A DNA stretch of 64,000 bases from Sepiola atlantica (lineage: Eukaryota; Mollusca; Cephalopoda; Sepiida; Sepiolidae). The stretch spans positions 33,611,486-33,675,485 of the forward strand of contig OY744516.1 in assembly GCA_963556195.1 (NCBI GenBank), given 5' to 3'. Position 1 is the stretch's first letter. Each line of letters opens with the position of its first letter. Below are positions 41,608-52,730 of the stretch, in pieces. The notes beneath the pieces are model-generated. The model ran no database searches. It was given only the letters and a program-made list of their open reading frames with translations, and was not told the origin of the DNA. The position numbers and the translations under genes are program-made.

Positions 41608-42703
41608 ATTATCAGAAACATCTTCTCCGTGCTAACACTATGGATTCATGTATGCCCATGAATATACTCTTTGTAAAAAAAAAAAATTTAAATATAAAAA
41701 ACTTCTAGCATAGAGTTTGGTTTCTAAATAATTTCTTATATTTTCTTTAACCGATGCTTTCTAATGTAGAAATGTTGAATCTATTAACTGTACAACACAT
41801 GACCAGCGTTTCTTTACACAAATCAGGACATTTAAGAACAGTCTCTATATAAGAGCAAGAAGTCGGATGTCTTCAGCGTTTGTTGCTATATCTCAACAAT
41901 GAGAGTGAGCTTGCAAAATAATAAAAAAAAACATAACCTCTGAGTCTGATCGCTGGACAAGGGAAAAGTGACGTTAAATGGAAAGAAGAAAGATGTTTCT
42001 GTTTCTCGTTTCTGTTCGTTTTTCAAGCTCTAAAGATCCCTTCCTCATTCTTGGGTCTTTCTGTAAGTGACCTGATCGGGAAGGCGTAGTTTTCAGAAAA
42101 ATATTAAATATGATTGTATTGAATTCCTTCGCTAAGAACTTATTTCGATTATATTTTTTTCAAGTTTATTTTAGTAAAACTGTTCGATATATTTTTCATT
42201 TTATGTCTGTAGATATATACATATATCAACACTGTTTATGCACACTCAGACACGTATGTGTGTGTGTAACCTTGAATTATACAAACCTAGACATGTAACC
42301 ATGACTGTTTATTCAACTGCACCCACAGATTCATATCTTTTTTTGACAGAAATATAGGTGTAACATCTGCATATAAGCAAGCAATTGAATCTACTCTGGT
42401 TGGTTAAATCTTGGATTTAAACCAATTTCCTGAGGAGCTGAAAGATTTTAGATATCAGCCACATGAAACCAGATCTGTCCAAATAGATAAATTAACAGAC
42501 TTTCTGATATCATTTATCATTTTTAAAAGAATACAAACATAACAATACTGAAAATATGAAACAAGTTTAGTTGTACACAGAAAATAGATGGGTAAAGATA
42601 GAAGAGTTTAAACTGAATTTTTTTTAATATAAAATTCAGAGAACATGCTAAAGTATACATCTAGTAGGAAGAAGAGAATTTGAACTTATTTTTCGATATT
42701 TTT
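41608..42703. other. AT-rich DNA, nothing recognised
   Basis: No gene or repeat family is identified. Confidence 0.35.
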
Positions 42704-43700
42704 TATGATCACCCTCATCATAATTTTACCTCCCCTTACCCCCCCAAAAAATTAGATTCTACTCTTTTGGCGATTACATGTAAACAGTCTGAAAAAAATA
42801 TCCGGAAAAAAAATTCATAAAAATTTTTTTAGATTTTAGAGTGGAGGATCACTTTCTGTATAAATTTAACATAAAATGAGCACCCACTTCCTGGCCAGTT
42901 AGTGGTAGATGGAGACGTGTAACCAATCGGTTTTTTCTGTTTTGTTTTTTTAATATTTATTTCGAAAATATTTTTATACAAATTTCTGAATTGTACCCGG
43001 TTTAAAAAAAAAAAATTTCACTTTCGGCTATATCACTTCCTTCTACTTTTTACGGTCAGGTTAGGTTAGATATACCTACCACAGTATATTTATGCCTGCA
43101 TCCCCCCCTAAAAAAAATCTAAAAATGTTAAGTTTTTCACCGCTTAAAAAAAACAATGTTCCCTTCATTTTTATTTATTTACACGTTTTCATTTATTTTT
43201 AAAGCAGAAAAAAAAATTAAATTTGATAAGAAAATTATCCCCCCTCCTCAAATAGTTTCTACCCTATATATTTTTTTTTTATTGTACACTAAAACATTAA
43301 ATATTGTTTCTGCACGTTATTTTATTGTAAAAAAAAAATGGCCCCCTCAATTTAAGCTTAGTCCCTCCCCCCTCTCCATCTTGTACAAATTGTAATTGGA
43401 AAAAAAATATAGGAAAGTGATCCCCCAATATAAAATTTTAAGTATTTAAATTTAAAAAAAAAATGACCCCCTCAATATAAGCTTAGTTTATCCCCCTCTC
43501 CATCTTGTACAAATTGTAATTTCTCTTCAAAACATTGAAAAAAAAATATAGGAAAGTGATCCCCAATATAAAATTTTAAGTATTTAAATTTAAAAAAAAA
43601 ATTCATTTGTAAATGTTTTTTCATGCTGTTTACATGTAATCACCCCAAAAAGTAGAATCTGATTTTTTGAGGGGGGATAAATTCCGACGGATGTGATAGT
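42704..43700. mobile_element. ~1.0-kb element with ~90-bp inverted ends
   Basis: Left arm (42704-42800) and right arm (43605-43700) are reverse complements over most of their length (TTAGATTCTACTCTTTTGGC with CCAAAAAGTAGAATCTGA; GATTACATGTAAACAG with CTGTTTACATGTAATC). The interior is AT-rich with long A and C runs and a tandem duplication of ~120 bp (about 43340-43460 and 43461-43605, sharing CCATCTTGTACAAATTGTAA). No coding region: a non-autonomous DNA element is likely. Confidence 0.75.
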
Positions 43701-43744
43701 AAAAATTTACCAATTTTCTTTTAAATTTTTTACACGTCTCAGAC

Positions 43745-44195
43745 TGTTATTCTCATCTTAGTTGTTGTTCACAACATTTAGGCCATTGCACTCTCTTGCT
43801 TTCTTTAGAATCCTTCAATGCAGTAAATTGCTATTTGTTTGCATCCAACTATAATTCCAGGAAGACAGAAAGAACTCATCTACCTATCACCACTGCATAG
43901 AATTTTACTTTCTTACACTGTATACAAAACTTCCATGGATAGAGTTTCTTTCCAAGAACTTCTCATCTGTGAAACACAATACCACAGGACTGCTTTCCTG
44001 CTAACTACTATATGGTTTTCTTCAAGTCAACAAATATTTGTCGAGCTGTCTTCTTAACTAATCAAATTCTGCCCTTTCCACCCATTGTTTCCAATCCTCT
44101 CATGTTATTGTTCACCATCCAACTGACACTCTCATTAACCCTTATCCTCGAGTTGCTTTTGGCCTTGGTTAGTGGGTAACTCATTAGTATATATA
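43745..44195 (+). mobile_element. LINE 3'-end fragment
   Basis: Parallels 2160-2545: CTGTGAAACACAATACCACA, then CACCCATTGTTTCC, CCAACTGACACTCT and TTAACCCTTATCCTCGAGTT in the same order as the 3' end of the LINE at 1.5-2.5 kb. Non-coding or frameshifted. Confidence 0.7.
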
Positions 44196-44444
44196 AACAA
44201 AAAACACTGGTGACAAAGACAATTATATTGATAAATGCTAAATTGAAAAATCAACTACATACACTCTCCAGATTTTTTGGTACCCATTGAATAAAATATC
44301 ATCTTTATGGTTGTTTCTGAGTTATTTATATGTTTCCGACTGCCTTCCTTAACTTTTTGTTGTGCTCAAAACATTTTGTTGTACTTTCTTCAGTTGTCGA
44401 TTCATAGTTAGTAACCTTTTGGGATTTTCGAACTGAGCGATGTA
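44196..44444. other. AT-rich DNA, nothing recognised
   Basis: No feature. Confidence 0.3.
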
Positions 44445-44821
44445 CAGGGTGATTCATAAGTCACTTAGCTATTTATTTTTCAAATTCTAAAATTAAAAAA
44501 TACGGTAATACAAAACAGAAAGTTTATTCAACAAATTCATTTATGGGAGTTTAAAATTACAGCAAATTTTTAAAATTTCCACCTTCGTTCTGCATGCATA
44601 GCTCCATTCTTTTTTGCAAGGAGTTTACGACTCTTTGTAGCATATTTGATTGATTATGAAATAAATATATATAGAAACAAATATATAAACGAACAAATTT
44701 AAAATAACAAATAGCAGTAATTAGAGAGTAAGATAACAATTATCCAAAGTTAATAGTATGTTTGTGCTTCATATGGTAATCATTTTAAATAGCTAAGTGA
44801 AGTGACTTATGAATCACCCTG
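44445..44821 (-). mobile_element. Mariner-type MITE, 377 bp, with TA target duplication
   Basis: Ends are CAGGGTGATTCATAAGTCAC and its reverse complement (44802-44821), flanked on both sides by TA, the target duplication of Tc1/mariner elements. The TIR similarity extends to ~35 bp with a 5-nt indel. The minus-strand interior encodes VVNSLQKRMELCMQNEGGNF (44640-44570), which looks like the C-terminal end of a mariner-type transposase, so this is a deletion derivative of an autonomous element. Confidence 0.88.
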
Positions 44822-45127
44822 TACATAATTCACTGCTCTCATTCCATATTCCATGTAGTTTACATATATAACATCAGTTACTTTTACTACCTTTAACACC
44901 TATATCCATTTAGCCATGTGTCCAGTGGAATAATCTAGGATGCTCTTTGAGGATTTATAAACCTATATGTCTCTTATGATTTTTATATCTAATATACAGA
45001 TATAATTTGTGTGTATGTGTATATATACATACATATATATATATATGAGAGAGCGAGAGAGATTACCATTTGTGTGTGTGTGTATATAAAAAGTAAATTA
45101 TCATTTGTGCGTGTATATATATATATA
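44822..45127. other. AT-rich DNA with short TA/GA/GT microsatellites
   Basis: TATATATGAGAGAGCGAGAG near 45036 and GTGTGTGTG near 45073. No gene. Confidence 0.4.
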
Positions 45128-45700
45128 TATCTTTATAAAGTTAGGTATGTTTATATGTACAGGATTCACTCCGAAACTAATTAACCAATCATTATGAATT
45201 TGGGAACAGCTGCTAGGTGTTCAGAGTTCAAATGTGGGCTATATTTAGTTTACCTTAATTTTATGAAAAGAGGGTAAAAAATGGGTGGAAGCCCTTCATG
45301 AAAATTCAGATGCCATCCGATGTTTGATATTTTAACAATAGGCATCAATTAAAAAATATTCTCCAAATTTCAGTTTCGTTGGAATATTTTATACAGTTTT
45401 TAGGAGGTATAATATGGGCACAATCTCCCATTTGAAAATTTAAATTTACATTGAATTTGATCCATAGTCATTAATTAAACAACAATTGAGCAAGATTTGC
45501 TGAATTTCAGTTTTTTCTTAAGACCCATTAAGCTTAAAGCATTAGGCATTTTCTAGAATCAAAATAAGATAATGGATTTTGATCAAAATTTAAATAAGGA
45601 TATCATTATATTTTGAATTTGATCTTTGTAAGGGGACATAAACGTGGTGGAAAACTGTTCTGGAAATTAATTTTACAATCCTGTGATGGGTATATTTTAA
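45128..45700 (+). repeat. ~550-bp dispersed repeat, copy 3 (uninterrupted)
   Basis: Starts CTTTATAAAGTTAGGTATG and continues without a SINE at the place where copy 2 carries one. Blocks ACAGGATTCACTCCGAAACT, GGGCTATATTTAGTTTACC, ATATTCTCCAAATTTCAG and GATAATGGATTTTGATCAAA are shared with the other copies. Confidence 0.82.
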
Positions 45701-45731
45701 TACTCTTATATAAATTAAAGTACCAGTTACT

Positions 45732-45737
45732 TGTGGG

Positions 45738-45791
<54 letters not shown>

Positions 45792-45797
45792 CCCACA
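45732..45797. repeat. Perfect palindrome around a (TA)n array
   Basis: TGTGGGCC + (TA)n + GGCCCACA: a TA array bounded by exact inverted 8-mers, able to form a cruciform of ~33-bp arms. Confidence 0.93.
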
Positions 45798-45799
45798 TG

Positions 45800-46012
45800 T
45801 ATATTTGGGCAGCAAGTCATTTCTTATACACGCGTCGTTAAAGACCACAGAGTTTTCTCTCTTTGCTATCTTGTTAATTTCTCGACGCGGCGAGCAATTC
45901 ATCAGTTTTCTGGTATTAATTGGTGGAGTATGGCACCTAACGGGATATCGCGGGCCATTCCTCTAGCGCTTTCGGTCTCTCGACCGTCTTCAGGAGGGTG
46001 TGTCTTATTGTT
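45800..46012 (-). mobile_element. SINE-like element with CTGAAGA core
   Basis: Minus strand: CTCCTGAAGACGGTCGAGAG then ACCGAAAGCGCTAGAGGAAT, a core hairpin (GGTC/GACC) flanked by CTGAAGA and GAAAG. Downstream, AATTGCTCG/CGAGAAATT forms a second hairpin. The same GAAAGCGCTA spelling occurs at 4160 and a related core at 46.27 kb. The tRNA head was not identified. Confidence 0.5.
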
Positions 46013-46067
46013 ACTAAGAGCTGTATTTATAGTTTTATTATTAGTTATATATCTATTAATTTACATA

Positions 46068-46077
<10 letters not shown>

Positions 46078-46100
<23 letters not shown>

Positions 46101-46103
46101 CTT
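46078..46103. repeat. (TA)n microsatellite
   Basis: TA tract after GTGTGTG. Confidence 0.9.
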
Positions 46104-46195
46104 TATTCGTTTATTTATTATTTATTTTTTATTTAATTCTTTTAAAAAAAAATTTATTTCCATTATTATTATTGTGTATTAATTGTTAGACTGAT

Positions 46196-46330
46196 AGGGC
46201 GTTAGTACCAGTTGGCCACGAGAATGTCTCAACCAAGAGGAAAAAAGAAAAAAAAAAGAAAAAGAAATATTCTTCTGAAGATGGTAGATTTACCGAAAGT
46301 ACTCAAGTTTATAAAAAAAAAAAATGTTTT
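46196..46330 (+). mobile_element. SINE-like fragment with CTGAAGA...GAAAG core
   Basis: CTGAAGATGGTAGATTTACC then GAAAGTACTCAAG: hairpin GGTA/TACC between CTGAAGA and GAAA, followed by A-rich sequence. It is the same core style as the preceding minus-strand element, possibly a pair in opposite orientation. Confidence 0.5.
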
Positions 46331-46464
46331 TAAGATGAATAAATAATTTAATTTTAAAAACAAATAATCTGCGTTGTGCAAGGTTTTCTAAATATTTCAT
46401 AAAAAAAAATATCTTTGTTATTATTGCCACCCACCCAGCGCTTCAAATTGTGTGACTTTTCAAA

Positions 46465-46712
<248 letters not shown>

Positions 46713-46874
46713 AACCTTTTATCTTTCTCCATCCAGGACTTAATTTCCCACTTTTGATCAAATTAATTAAAAGCCAGAAAAGAAAAAAACTTACTTTGAG
46801 CCTGATAAAGAAATAAATCCTTAAATTTGTTAAAGAAAATGTCAAATTCATTGAATACGTACACCATACGGTTA

Positions 46875-47090
46875 TTCGCTTTTGAACTCAGATGCGGTGA
46901 AAGTATATTTGATGACAAAGCTATTGAGGTTGATTAGGAGTTTTGTTACCTTGATGATATCATTAGAACAGGGGTAGGAATTGGTGTTGGTGTTATTTCA
47001 AGAGTTAGAAGTAGATGGAGTAGTTCAGGGACGGCTATGCAACAGGAGTAGTTCAGGGAACTTCTGCCATTACTAACTAGCCGTTACTAA
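46875..47090 (+). pseudogene. LINE RT C-terminal fragment (RTE/L2-like)
   Basis: One frame encodes DDKAIEVD, a stop, then FCYLDDIIRTGVGIGVGVIS and RVRSRWSSSG, matching the conserved region after the RT palm of RTE/L2-like LINEs (FCYLGD, ARVR). Short and truncated. Confidence 0.65.
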
Positions 47091-47459
47091 CTTTCGATCA
47101 ATTATGAAGCTTTTTTTTTTCATCAATATTATAACTAAATGTTTAATATCTAAATTAAATTTATCGAATTAACAGAAAAAGATAAAGCAGCAGTTGTTTC
47201 CAATTAAAACATACTTTTAAAGATTTAAATATACTTTAAAAACTATTGCCGACGATTGATATTTTAAAATAAGGTGAACCAGAATTGCTTAAAAGAAAAT
47301 CGATTTATTTCGATTGGTTTAAAATAAATTGTTTTGTAATCCATTAGTTCTTTAACTTTTGAAGTTTCCAATTTTCTGACTACTGTTCTTTTGGAAACGA
47401 GTTTTACTTTACTTTATTGCATAATCCTCAGAGAATCTTTGCACATTTTTGGGATACAC

Positions 47460-47680
47460 AATCCTTCCATTTTGTTTGTTGCTTTGCTAATCTTTCCACC
47501 ATTAGCAAAGGAAGCTCGACATCACTGCGGATGTGATCACTTTGCGCTTTGGAGGCCTACTCCAAGTCTTACTAGGAAATTCTTTCTTGAATGCTTGGTA
47601 TACATTGCTTTTAAGACCTATTCTAATAATGTGACCACACCAGTTCATTTTTCTTTTTGATGATCTCATTTCGATACTCA
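47460..47680 (-). pseudogene. Possible LINE tail fragment
   Basis: The minus-strand frame contains KMNWCGHIIRI, resembling the W-GH-RM block at the end of RTE-like ORFs. Weak and isolated. Confidence 0.35.
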
Positions 47681-47689
47681 GGTCACTTT

Positions 47690-47875
47690 TTGAGACGAAC
47701 AGACAACAGGTGGACGTATAGAGCGACGGAATGGACCCCGAGGTAATGGAAAAGACCTAGAGGAAGGCCAAAAACCTGGTGGAGAGACGACCTCGATAGT
47801 CAACTAGGTCCTACTTGGCCACAGAGGGGTACCTCCACCAGGAGTGAAATTATAAAAAAAAACCTGATGATGATG
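47690..47875 (+). pseudogene. LINE C-terminal fragment with RGRPKTWW block
   Basis: Encodes RWTYRATEWTPR, a stop, then WKRPRGRPKTWWRDDLDSQL and GPTWPQ, a conserved LINE C-terminal block. It is followed by CCTGATGATGATG, a GAT-rich 3' tail. A sister fragment lies on the minus strand at 58715-58850. Confidence 0.75.
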
Positions 47876-48530
47876 TATATGCGATATCAGTGCAGGGTTA
47901 ACTAATTTGCATATTTGTTTTTAAAAAGGATATTTTATTACTTAACTATTATTTGTTATTGGTTTTTAATTCAATGATTGTTTTGATTTTAATATAACAA
48001 ATAGTTCAGTTTCACAAGGTTGTTTTATTTCCTGGACAAATATTTGGCATTTGTGTTCAAATGTTCTGTTTTTAGAGGGACTGACTTGATTTTCAAGAAG
48101 TTGTGATCTATTCTTCAGTGATACAAACGGGTTTTCGAATACAACTGATTTTTGAATTTTAACTATGTAACAGGGTTATTCATTTGTTATGCGTACATGT
48201 GTGGTCTTATGATCGTCATCTATGTGTGTCTTGTCTAAAAGAAACAGGTGTTCGATTTCTGCATAAGCCAAATCAATTAACAACTCATTGTTATTAACAA
48301 ATAATGATATTCGAGGAGTTAAGATTTCTTGCACTGACAGGTGGCTTTGGTATGAATATAGATCTTTGCTTTTCTAACTTGAAGGATACCATTAGCAGTG
48401 GTACAAAATTGGGGACCTTAACAGAATCACCAGCCAAAAGACAACTCCATCACTCTCCTAGAGTAACAACTGTTTTTTCTAGCCTAGAGTAACAACTTAG
48501 AACCAACTGACATATATAAGGGACATACCA
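47876..48530. other. Unassigned DNA
   Basis: CTAGAGTAACAACT is repeated near 48460 and 48484. No gene is recognised. Confidence 0.35.
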
Positions 48531-50081
48531 TCTCATATCATCCAGTCCTGACACCCTCCCCCTTCTCTCAAAATTCTTTTTCATGGACACCTCATAAAAT
48601 TTGACTTAAAACTAAGATAAATCTGCAATTTTAGATAGATTGGAGTCAGGGAACCCAATTTTTCAGACAAATTAATTCAGAAATAAGAAATTTGAACATC
48701 ACAACCCCATATTTTGGACCCGGCCGTTTTAGAAAATGTTGATTTCTGAAGCTAAAAACTATCAATTTTAGCTGTTAAGTCACCCAGGTAAGTTTCCAAG
48801 GGAGAGAAATCAAAAAAATGATAGTTAGATAGTCAGAAAATTAATGGAAATACCCCATTTTAACCTATTAGTGTGTTGTTGCGGCACTTTTCAAGAGACC
48901 GTTCGGCCCAACAATCCAGAGCCTAAAAATTGATTACTGTGATGCTTTGTAAGAAAATTTATTTTCGATTTTCGAAATGACATAAGATGAAACTTTTATA
49001 AAATCCAAAAACATCTCTTGACATTTGTGGCATTCTGGTCCTTGAATGCGCACATTTTTTGCAAAATCTAGGCGTAAAAATTATTTAAAAAACGTGAAAT
49101 GTACAGTTAACTCTATGATTTCTTTGAGCCCAAAAACAATTGACAGTCCAAAATATCAAATATAGACTATCATTGATTAGTTCAATCTTGAAAAAATCTA
49201 GAAAATCCAACTGACCACCTTGGCACTAGAATGCTGGTCATGAAAGAGGGTTGCAGAGTACTTCTATGTATCAGAATATACAGTACAAGAATCACGGACA
49301 CTACAGGTAAATCGAGGTATTCTTTCACTCCCCGATAAGAAGGAAAGAGGTTTTTTCCAAGAAGTTTTGAACTCTGTTCGGTCTTTCTACAGAGACGACA
49401 GATTTTCTCGGATGATGCCAGGCAGTAAACATTTTGTGAGCATAGACAACAAACTCCACGTACAGATGCGTTTCCTTTTGTGCAATCTCAAAGAACTGTA
49501 TGCAGCGTACAAAGAGGGATACCCTAACCACAAGATAGGGCTCTCAAAATTTTGCAAGCTGCATCCAAAATGGTGCATCACTGAATCATCGTCCGCTACA
49601 CATTTTTTTTGTGTTTGTGCCCACCATGAAAGGACCAAGTTACTTGTTATGTTTTTGTTCAGCAGTAAAACCTCAGTTAAAAAGGAAAAAGTTTTGCGAC
49701 GCCACGCAAATGGGTTAAAATGGGGTATTTCCCTTCATTTTCTGACTTTCTAAACATCATTTTTGGATACCTCGCCCTCGAAAACTTACCTGGGGAAATT
49801 TACAGCCTAAATGGATAGCTTCAAAAATCAAGATTTTCTAAAAAAAAAAAAAAAAATTTTTTTAATTAAAAAACGTCCGGATTCAAAATAGGGTGTTGTG
49901 AAGTCCAAATATCTTGTTTCTGAACGAATTTCGTCTATTTAAATAATTGGGTTCCCCTACTCCAATCTAGCTGAAATTGCAGATTTATTTTGGTTCAAAG
50001 CCAAATTGTTGGGGGTGTCCATGAGAAAAGATTTTGAGGGTGGTGGTGTCAAGGCTAGATGATAAGGAAGCTAATGTCTCA
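48531..50081 (+). mobile_element. DNA element with ~350-bp terminal inverted repeats
   Basis: Left arm 48531-48888 and right arm 49690-50081 are reverse complements with scattered differences (GACTTAAAACTAAGATAAAT with ATTTATTTTGGTTCAAAGCC; TAGATTGGAGTCAGGGAACC with GGTTCCCCTACTCCAATCTA). The ~800-bp interior holds a plus-strand coding remnant. Ends read GGACATACCATCTCATATC and, complemented, GAGACATTAGCTTCCTTATC. The long arms plus an internal ORF suggest a cut-and-paste or foldback transposon of unassigned type. Confidence 0.8.
49240..49690 (+). pseudogene. Unclassified transposon protein fragment (SRMMPG / CVC type)
   Basis: One frame is open from about 49246: VAEYFYVSEYTVQESRTL, then GILSLPDKKERGFFQEVL, VRSFYRDDRFSRMMPGSKH, MRFLLCNLKELYAAYKEGYP, KIGLSKFCKLHPKWCI and ATHFFCVCAHHERTKLL. 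I recognise this block order from uncharacterised, multicopy invertebrate proteins but cannot name a superfamily. Clustered Cys/His near the end suggest metal binding. There is no start codon, and the frame runs into the right inverted repeat, so it is a partial copy. Its position between TIRs suggests it derives from the element's own transposase or accessory protein. Confidence 0.7.
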
Positions 50082-50464
50082 TAAATTCTTTTGTCTATGA
50101 AATTGTTCCAGTCCAAATCTTGTGTCACCCAAGATATTTACGTGCCTGTAGAAAGTGTCATGTTACTTATAGTTTACATTTTGGACATAAAATGTGCTCT
50201 CACCATTTAGTGATCAACTCAATTGAACATTATATTACATGTTAATCATTTATTTCCACAGACCCAAGTAGTCTATTCTTGGGGACATTTCAGAATCCAA
50301 ACTTAAGCTTAACTGCTGCACCAAGCTGCCTATCAACATGCACATGCAACCATAACAGTGCGCTTGAGATGCACTGTTACACATGTAAACAAGTAAATAT
50401 GCCAAATAAACATTCAGAGTATGAACCTGTTAAAAGATGGGTATCCTGCTAATATGTATATATT

Positions 50465-50470
<6 letters not shown>
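50082..50470. other. Unassigned DNA
   Basis: No recognised feature before the TA array. Confidence 0.3.

Positions 50471-50472
<2 letters not shown>

Positions 50473-50510
<38 letters not shown>
50473..50510. repeat. (TA)n microsatellite
   Basis: TA tract at the 5' side of a SINE-like copy. Confidence 0.93.
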
Positions 50511-50511
<1 letters not shown>

Positions 50512-50650
50512 GAACAGCGGGAAAACATTTGACACCACTGATCACAGTTGAAAGTGATTTGGTGATCAGGTTTCAAATCTTGGTGTGGATACACTTGTTA
50601 CGTCTAGTTACACTGAAGGGACATGATATGACGAAACGCCTCTCTATGGA

Positions 50651-50668
<18 letters not shown>
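50511..50668 (+). mobile_element. tRNA-SINE-like copy with eroded hammerhead core
   Basis: GGTTTCAAATCTTGG is B-box-like. The core has CTGAAGG, a hairpin GACAT/ATGAC and GAAAC, then stem I partner blocks AGTTA and TAACT. The GTC triplet and stem III are not recognisable. TA arrays bound the copy on both sides. Confidence 0.6.

Positions 50669-50691
<23 letters not shown>
50656..50691. repeat. (TA)n microsatellite
   Basis: TA tract at the 3' side of the SINE-like copy. Confidence 0.93.
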
Positions 50692-50695
<4 letters not shown>

Positions 50696-50934
50696 TAATC
50701 CAGGTAAAGTAAACATCCACACGATAGGAATCCAAAGAATTTCAACCGGGCTTATTAAAAGTGCTCACTATCAACCCCATTCCCATATATGATCTGAGGT
50801 AAAGATCGGATTTTAATTCTTCCTGATGATATCCTGGTTTCTAACAGCTGTAGATCGATAACATCGATATGCTAGTGTCGCAGATTTTGTACATGTCTGT
50901 ATAAATAAAAATAATCATATATATATACACACAC
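50692..50934. other. Unassigned DNA
   Basis: No feature other than a short TA/CA tract at 50920-50934. Confidence 0.3.
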
Positions 50935-52184
50935 AAGGCCTCTCTAAAAAGTATCCGACCTTTAATTTTTGTGCGAAATAGAGACGATAGAGCGGTGCCA
51001 CTCTACACAGTGAAGAAAGACACCTGCATGTGTGAATTTTATCACCGCCTTCATGCGCGTTAGTCGCTGCCTATCGGTCACTGAGTGAGGTGCTACACAA
51101 CGTGTCCGTCGGATTACCGATTCTCTCAAGATGACTGAACGTGCTGAGCAAAGGTATTGCATCAAATTTTTCCAAAAACTTGGTGATTCTAAACGCAAAA
51201 CAATTCGTAAGATTCAGCAGGTGTTTGAAGAAGATGCGATGGGTGGAACACAAATTAAGGAGTGGTTCCACTGATTCAAAAATGGCCGCACATCAGCAGA
51301 GAGTGACCAGCGTTCTGGCAGGTCCCAAACTGCTCGGAGTGCAGCTGTTGTTGAAAGGGTGTGGAATTTGGTGATGGAAGATCGTCGTTCAACCGTGCGG
51401 GAGATCGTCCAAGAGGCCAGAGTGAGTAAAGATTCTGCACATGCAATTTTGCGTGATGATTTGGACATGCACAGAGTGGCTGTGAAATTTGTGCCAAAGT
51501 TGTTGTCGCAGGAACAAAAGGACCTATTTTTTCAAGTTGCACAGGACCTTCTAGAAACCGCCAACATTGATCCTGGGCTTCTGAACACAGTGATAACTGG
51601 AGATGAGTCATGAGTGTATGGGTACGACCCAGAGACAAAAAGACAGTCATTGCAATGGAAGCATCCCGTGTCTCCAAAGCCAAAAAAGTGTGACATGTGT
51701 GAAGCAAAATAAAGGTGATACTGAATGTCTTCTTTGATATCAATGGTATTGTGCATCACGAATATGCACTGGAAGATCAAACGGTGACAAAGGAGTACTA
51801 TCAAGATGTTCTCCGGTGTCTCGGTGACGCAGTTCAGCACAAAAGACCAGACATGTGGACGGCGAAAAACTGGCAACTGCATCAAAACAATGTCCCTGCT
51901 CATTCATCCCAATTGATCGGACATTTCTTGGCCAAACATGGTATTCCAGTCGTTCGCCAACCTCCCTACTCTCCAGACATGGCTCCTTGTGACTTGTTTC
52001 GAAAATTGAAGACGCCACTGAAAGGTTCCCGTTTTGAGATTAGAGAAGAGATAATGCGGAACGCGACAGCGGAGATGAACACCATTTCAAAAGAAGACTT
52101 CTAGAGGTGTTTATGCCAGTGGATGGATCGGTGGGCTAAGTGTGTGCAATCACAAGGGGCCTACTTTGAAGAAATTAGGTCTCG
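50935..52184 (+). mobile_element. Mariner DNA transposon (dead, 3' end lost)
   Basis: The left end AAGGCCTCTCTAAAAAGTAT then CCGACC has the look of a mariner TIR. The expected mirror image is missing: the element stops after GAAATTAGGTCTCG and runs into (TA)n at 52185. A single transposase reading region of ~350 codons fills the interior. Length and arrangement fit a mariner of the SETMAR/Himar-like group. Confidence 0.88.
51131..52180 (+). pseudogene. Mariner transposase pseudogene
   Basis: ATG at 51131 opens a frame (MTERAEQRYCIKFFQKLGDS) with the N-terminal HTH-type domain. Damage: stop TGA at 51272 (WFH*FKNG), stop TGA at 51611 just after the first catalytic Asp (TGDES*VYGYD, where Trp is expected), a frameshift between ~51690 and 51715, and stop TAG at about 52102. 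The second catalytic position reads HQNN instead of a DN-containing motif (Asp to Asn). The third lies in YSPDMAPCDLF. The C-terminus ends QGAYFEEI. Two of the stops fit CpG-decay-type transitions. Confidence 0.92.
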
Positions 52185-52206
52185 TATATATATATATATA
52201 TATATG
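52185..52206. repeat. (TA)n microsatellite
   Basis: Replaces the mariner 3' terminus. Confidence 0.9.
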
Positions 52207-52730
52207 GAATAACAAAATATTTAATGTTATTTACTGGTCCTGTTATGCACATTTCAAGCTAATAAATCTAATCTTCATGAAAGACAGATAGACATACTGA
52301 CACAATTCCACCTTAGGATTTTACAAACCTCTGTTTAAACTAGGTGTATTTACCGCACCTCTAACGTCATCCACATGCACACCTCAACCTAAAATAGTGG
52401 GTGTGTCCTTTTTTCACTCTATGTCAACCATTTTTATCACAGTTATTTGATTGTGCTGACTGTGGTTGCGTTGTCATTTTTATTGTTAATTTTTTTGAAT
52501 GTTAGTTGTTTTTTATCAAATGCACTGAACTTGGTAATGAAGTGCATTGCTAGTAATTAATGATGATCCAAAGCAGTTCATTAACAGACAGACACAAACA
52601 GACGGTTGGCAGCTGGAAGTAGTTAGCCCTGCACTCATTACACAAGAGGTCTTCATTTCACACTTGGCCTCTTTGCTACCATCTTCTTCACTCCATTCTT
52701 TCTGCCTTCCTCTTATCTCTCCCTCTCTCT
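52207..52730. other. Unassigned DNA
   Basis: No gene or repeat is recognised; it leads into the pyrimidine tract. Confidence 0.3.

Noticed and set aside
46275..46300. Hammerhead ribozyme in the CTGAAGA...GAAAG core (also 45.96 kb and 38.73 kb)
   Set aside because: The stem II hairpin is offset by one nucleotide from the CTGANGA block, and no NUH triplet closes a stem III; the resemblance is kept only as a family hallmark.
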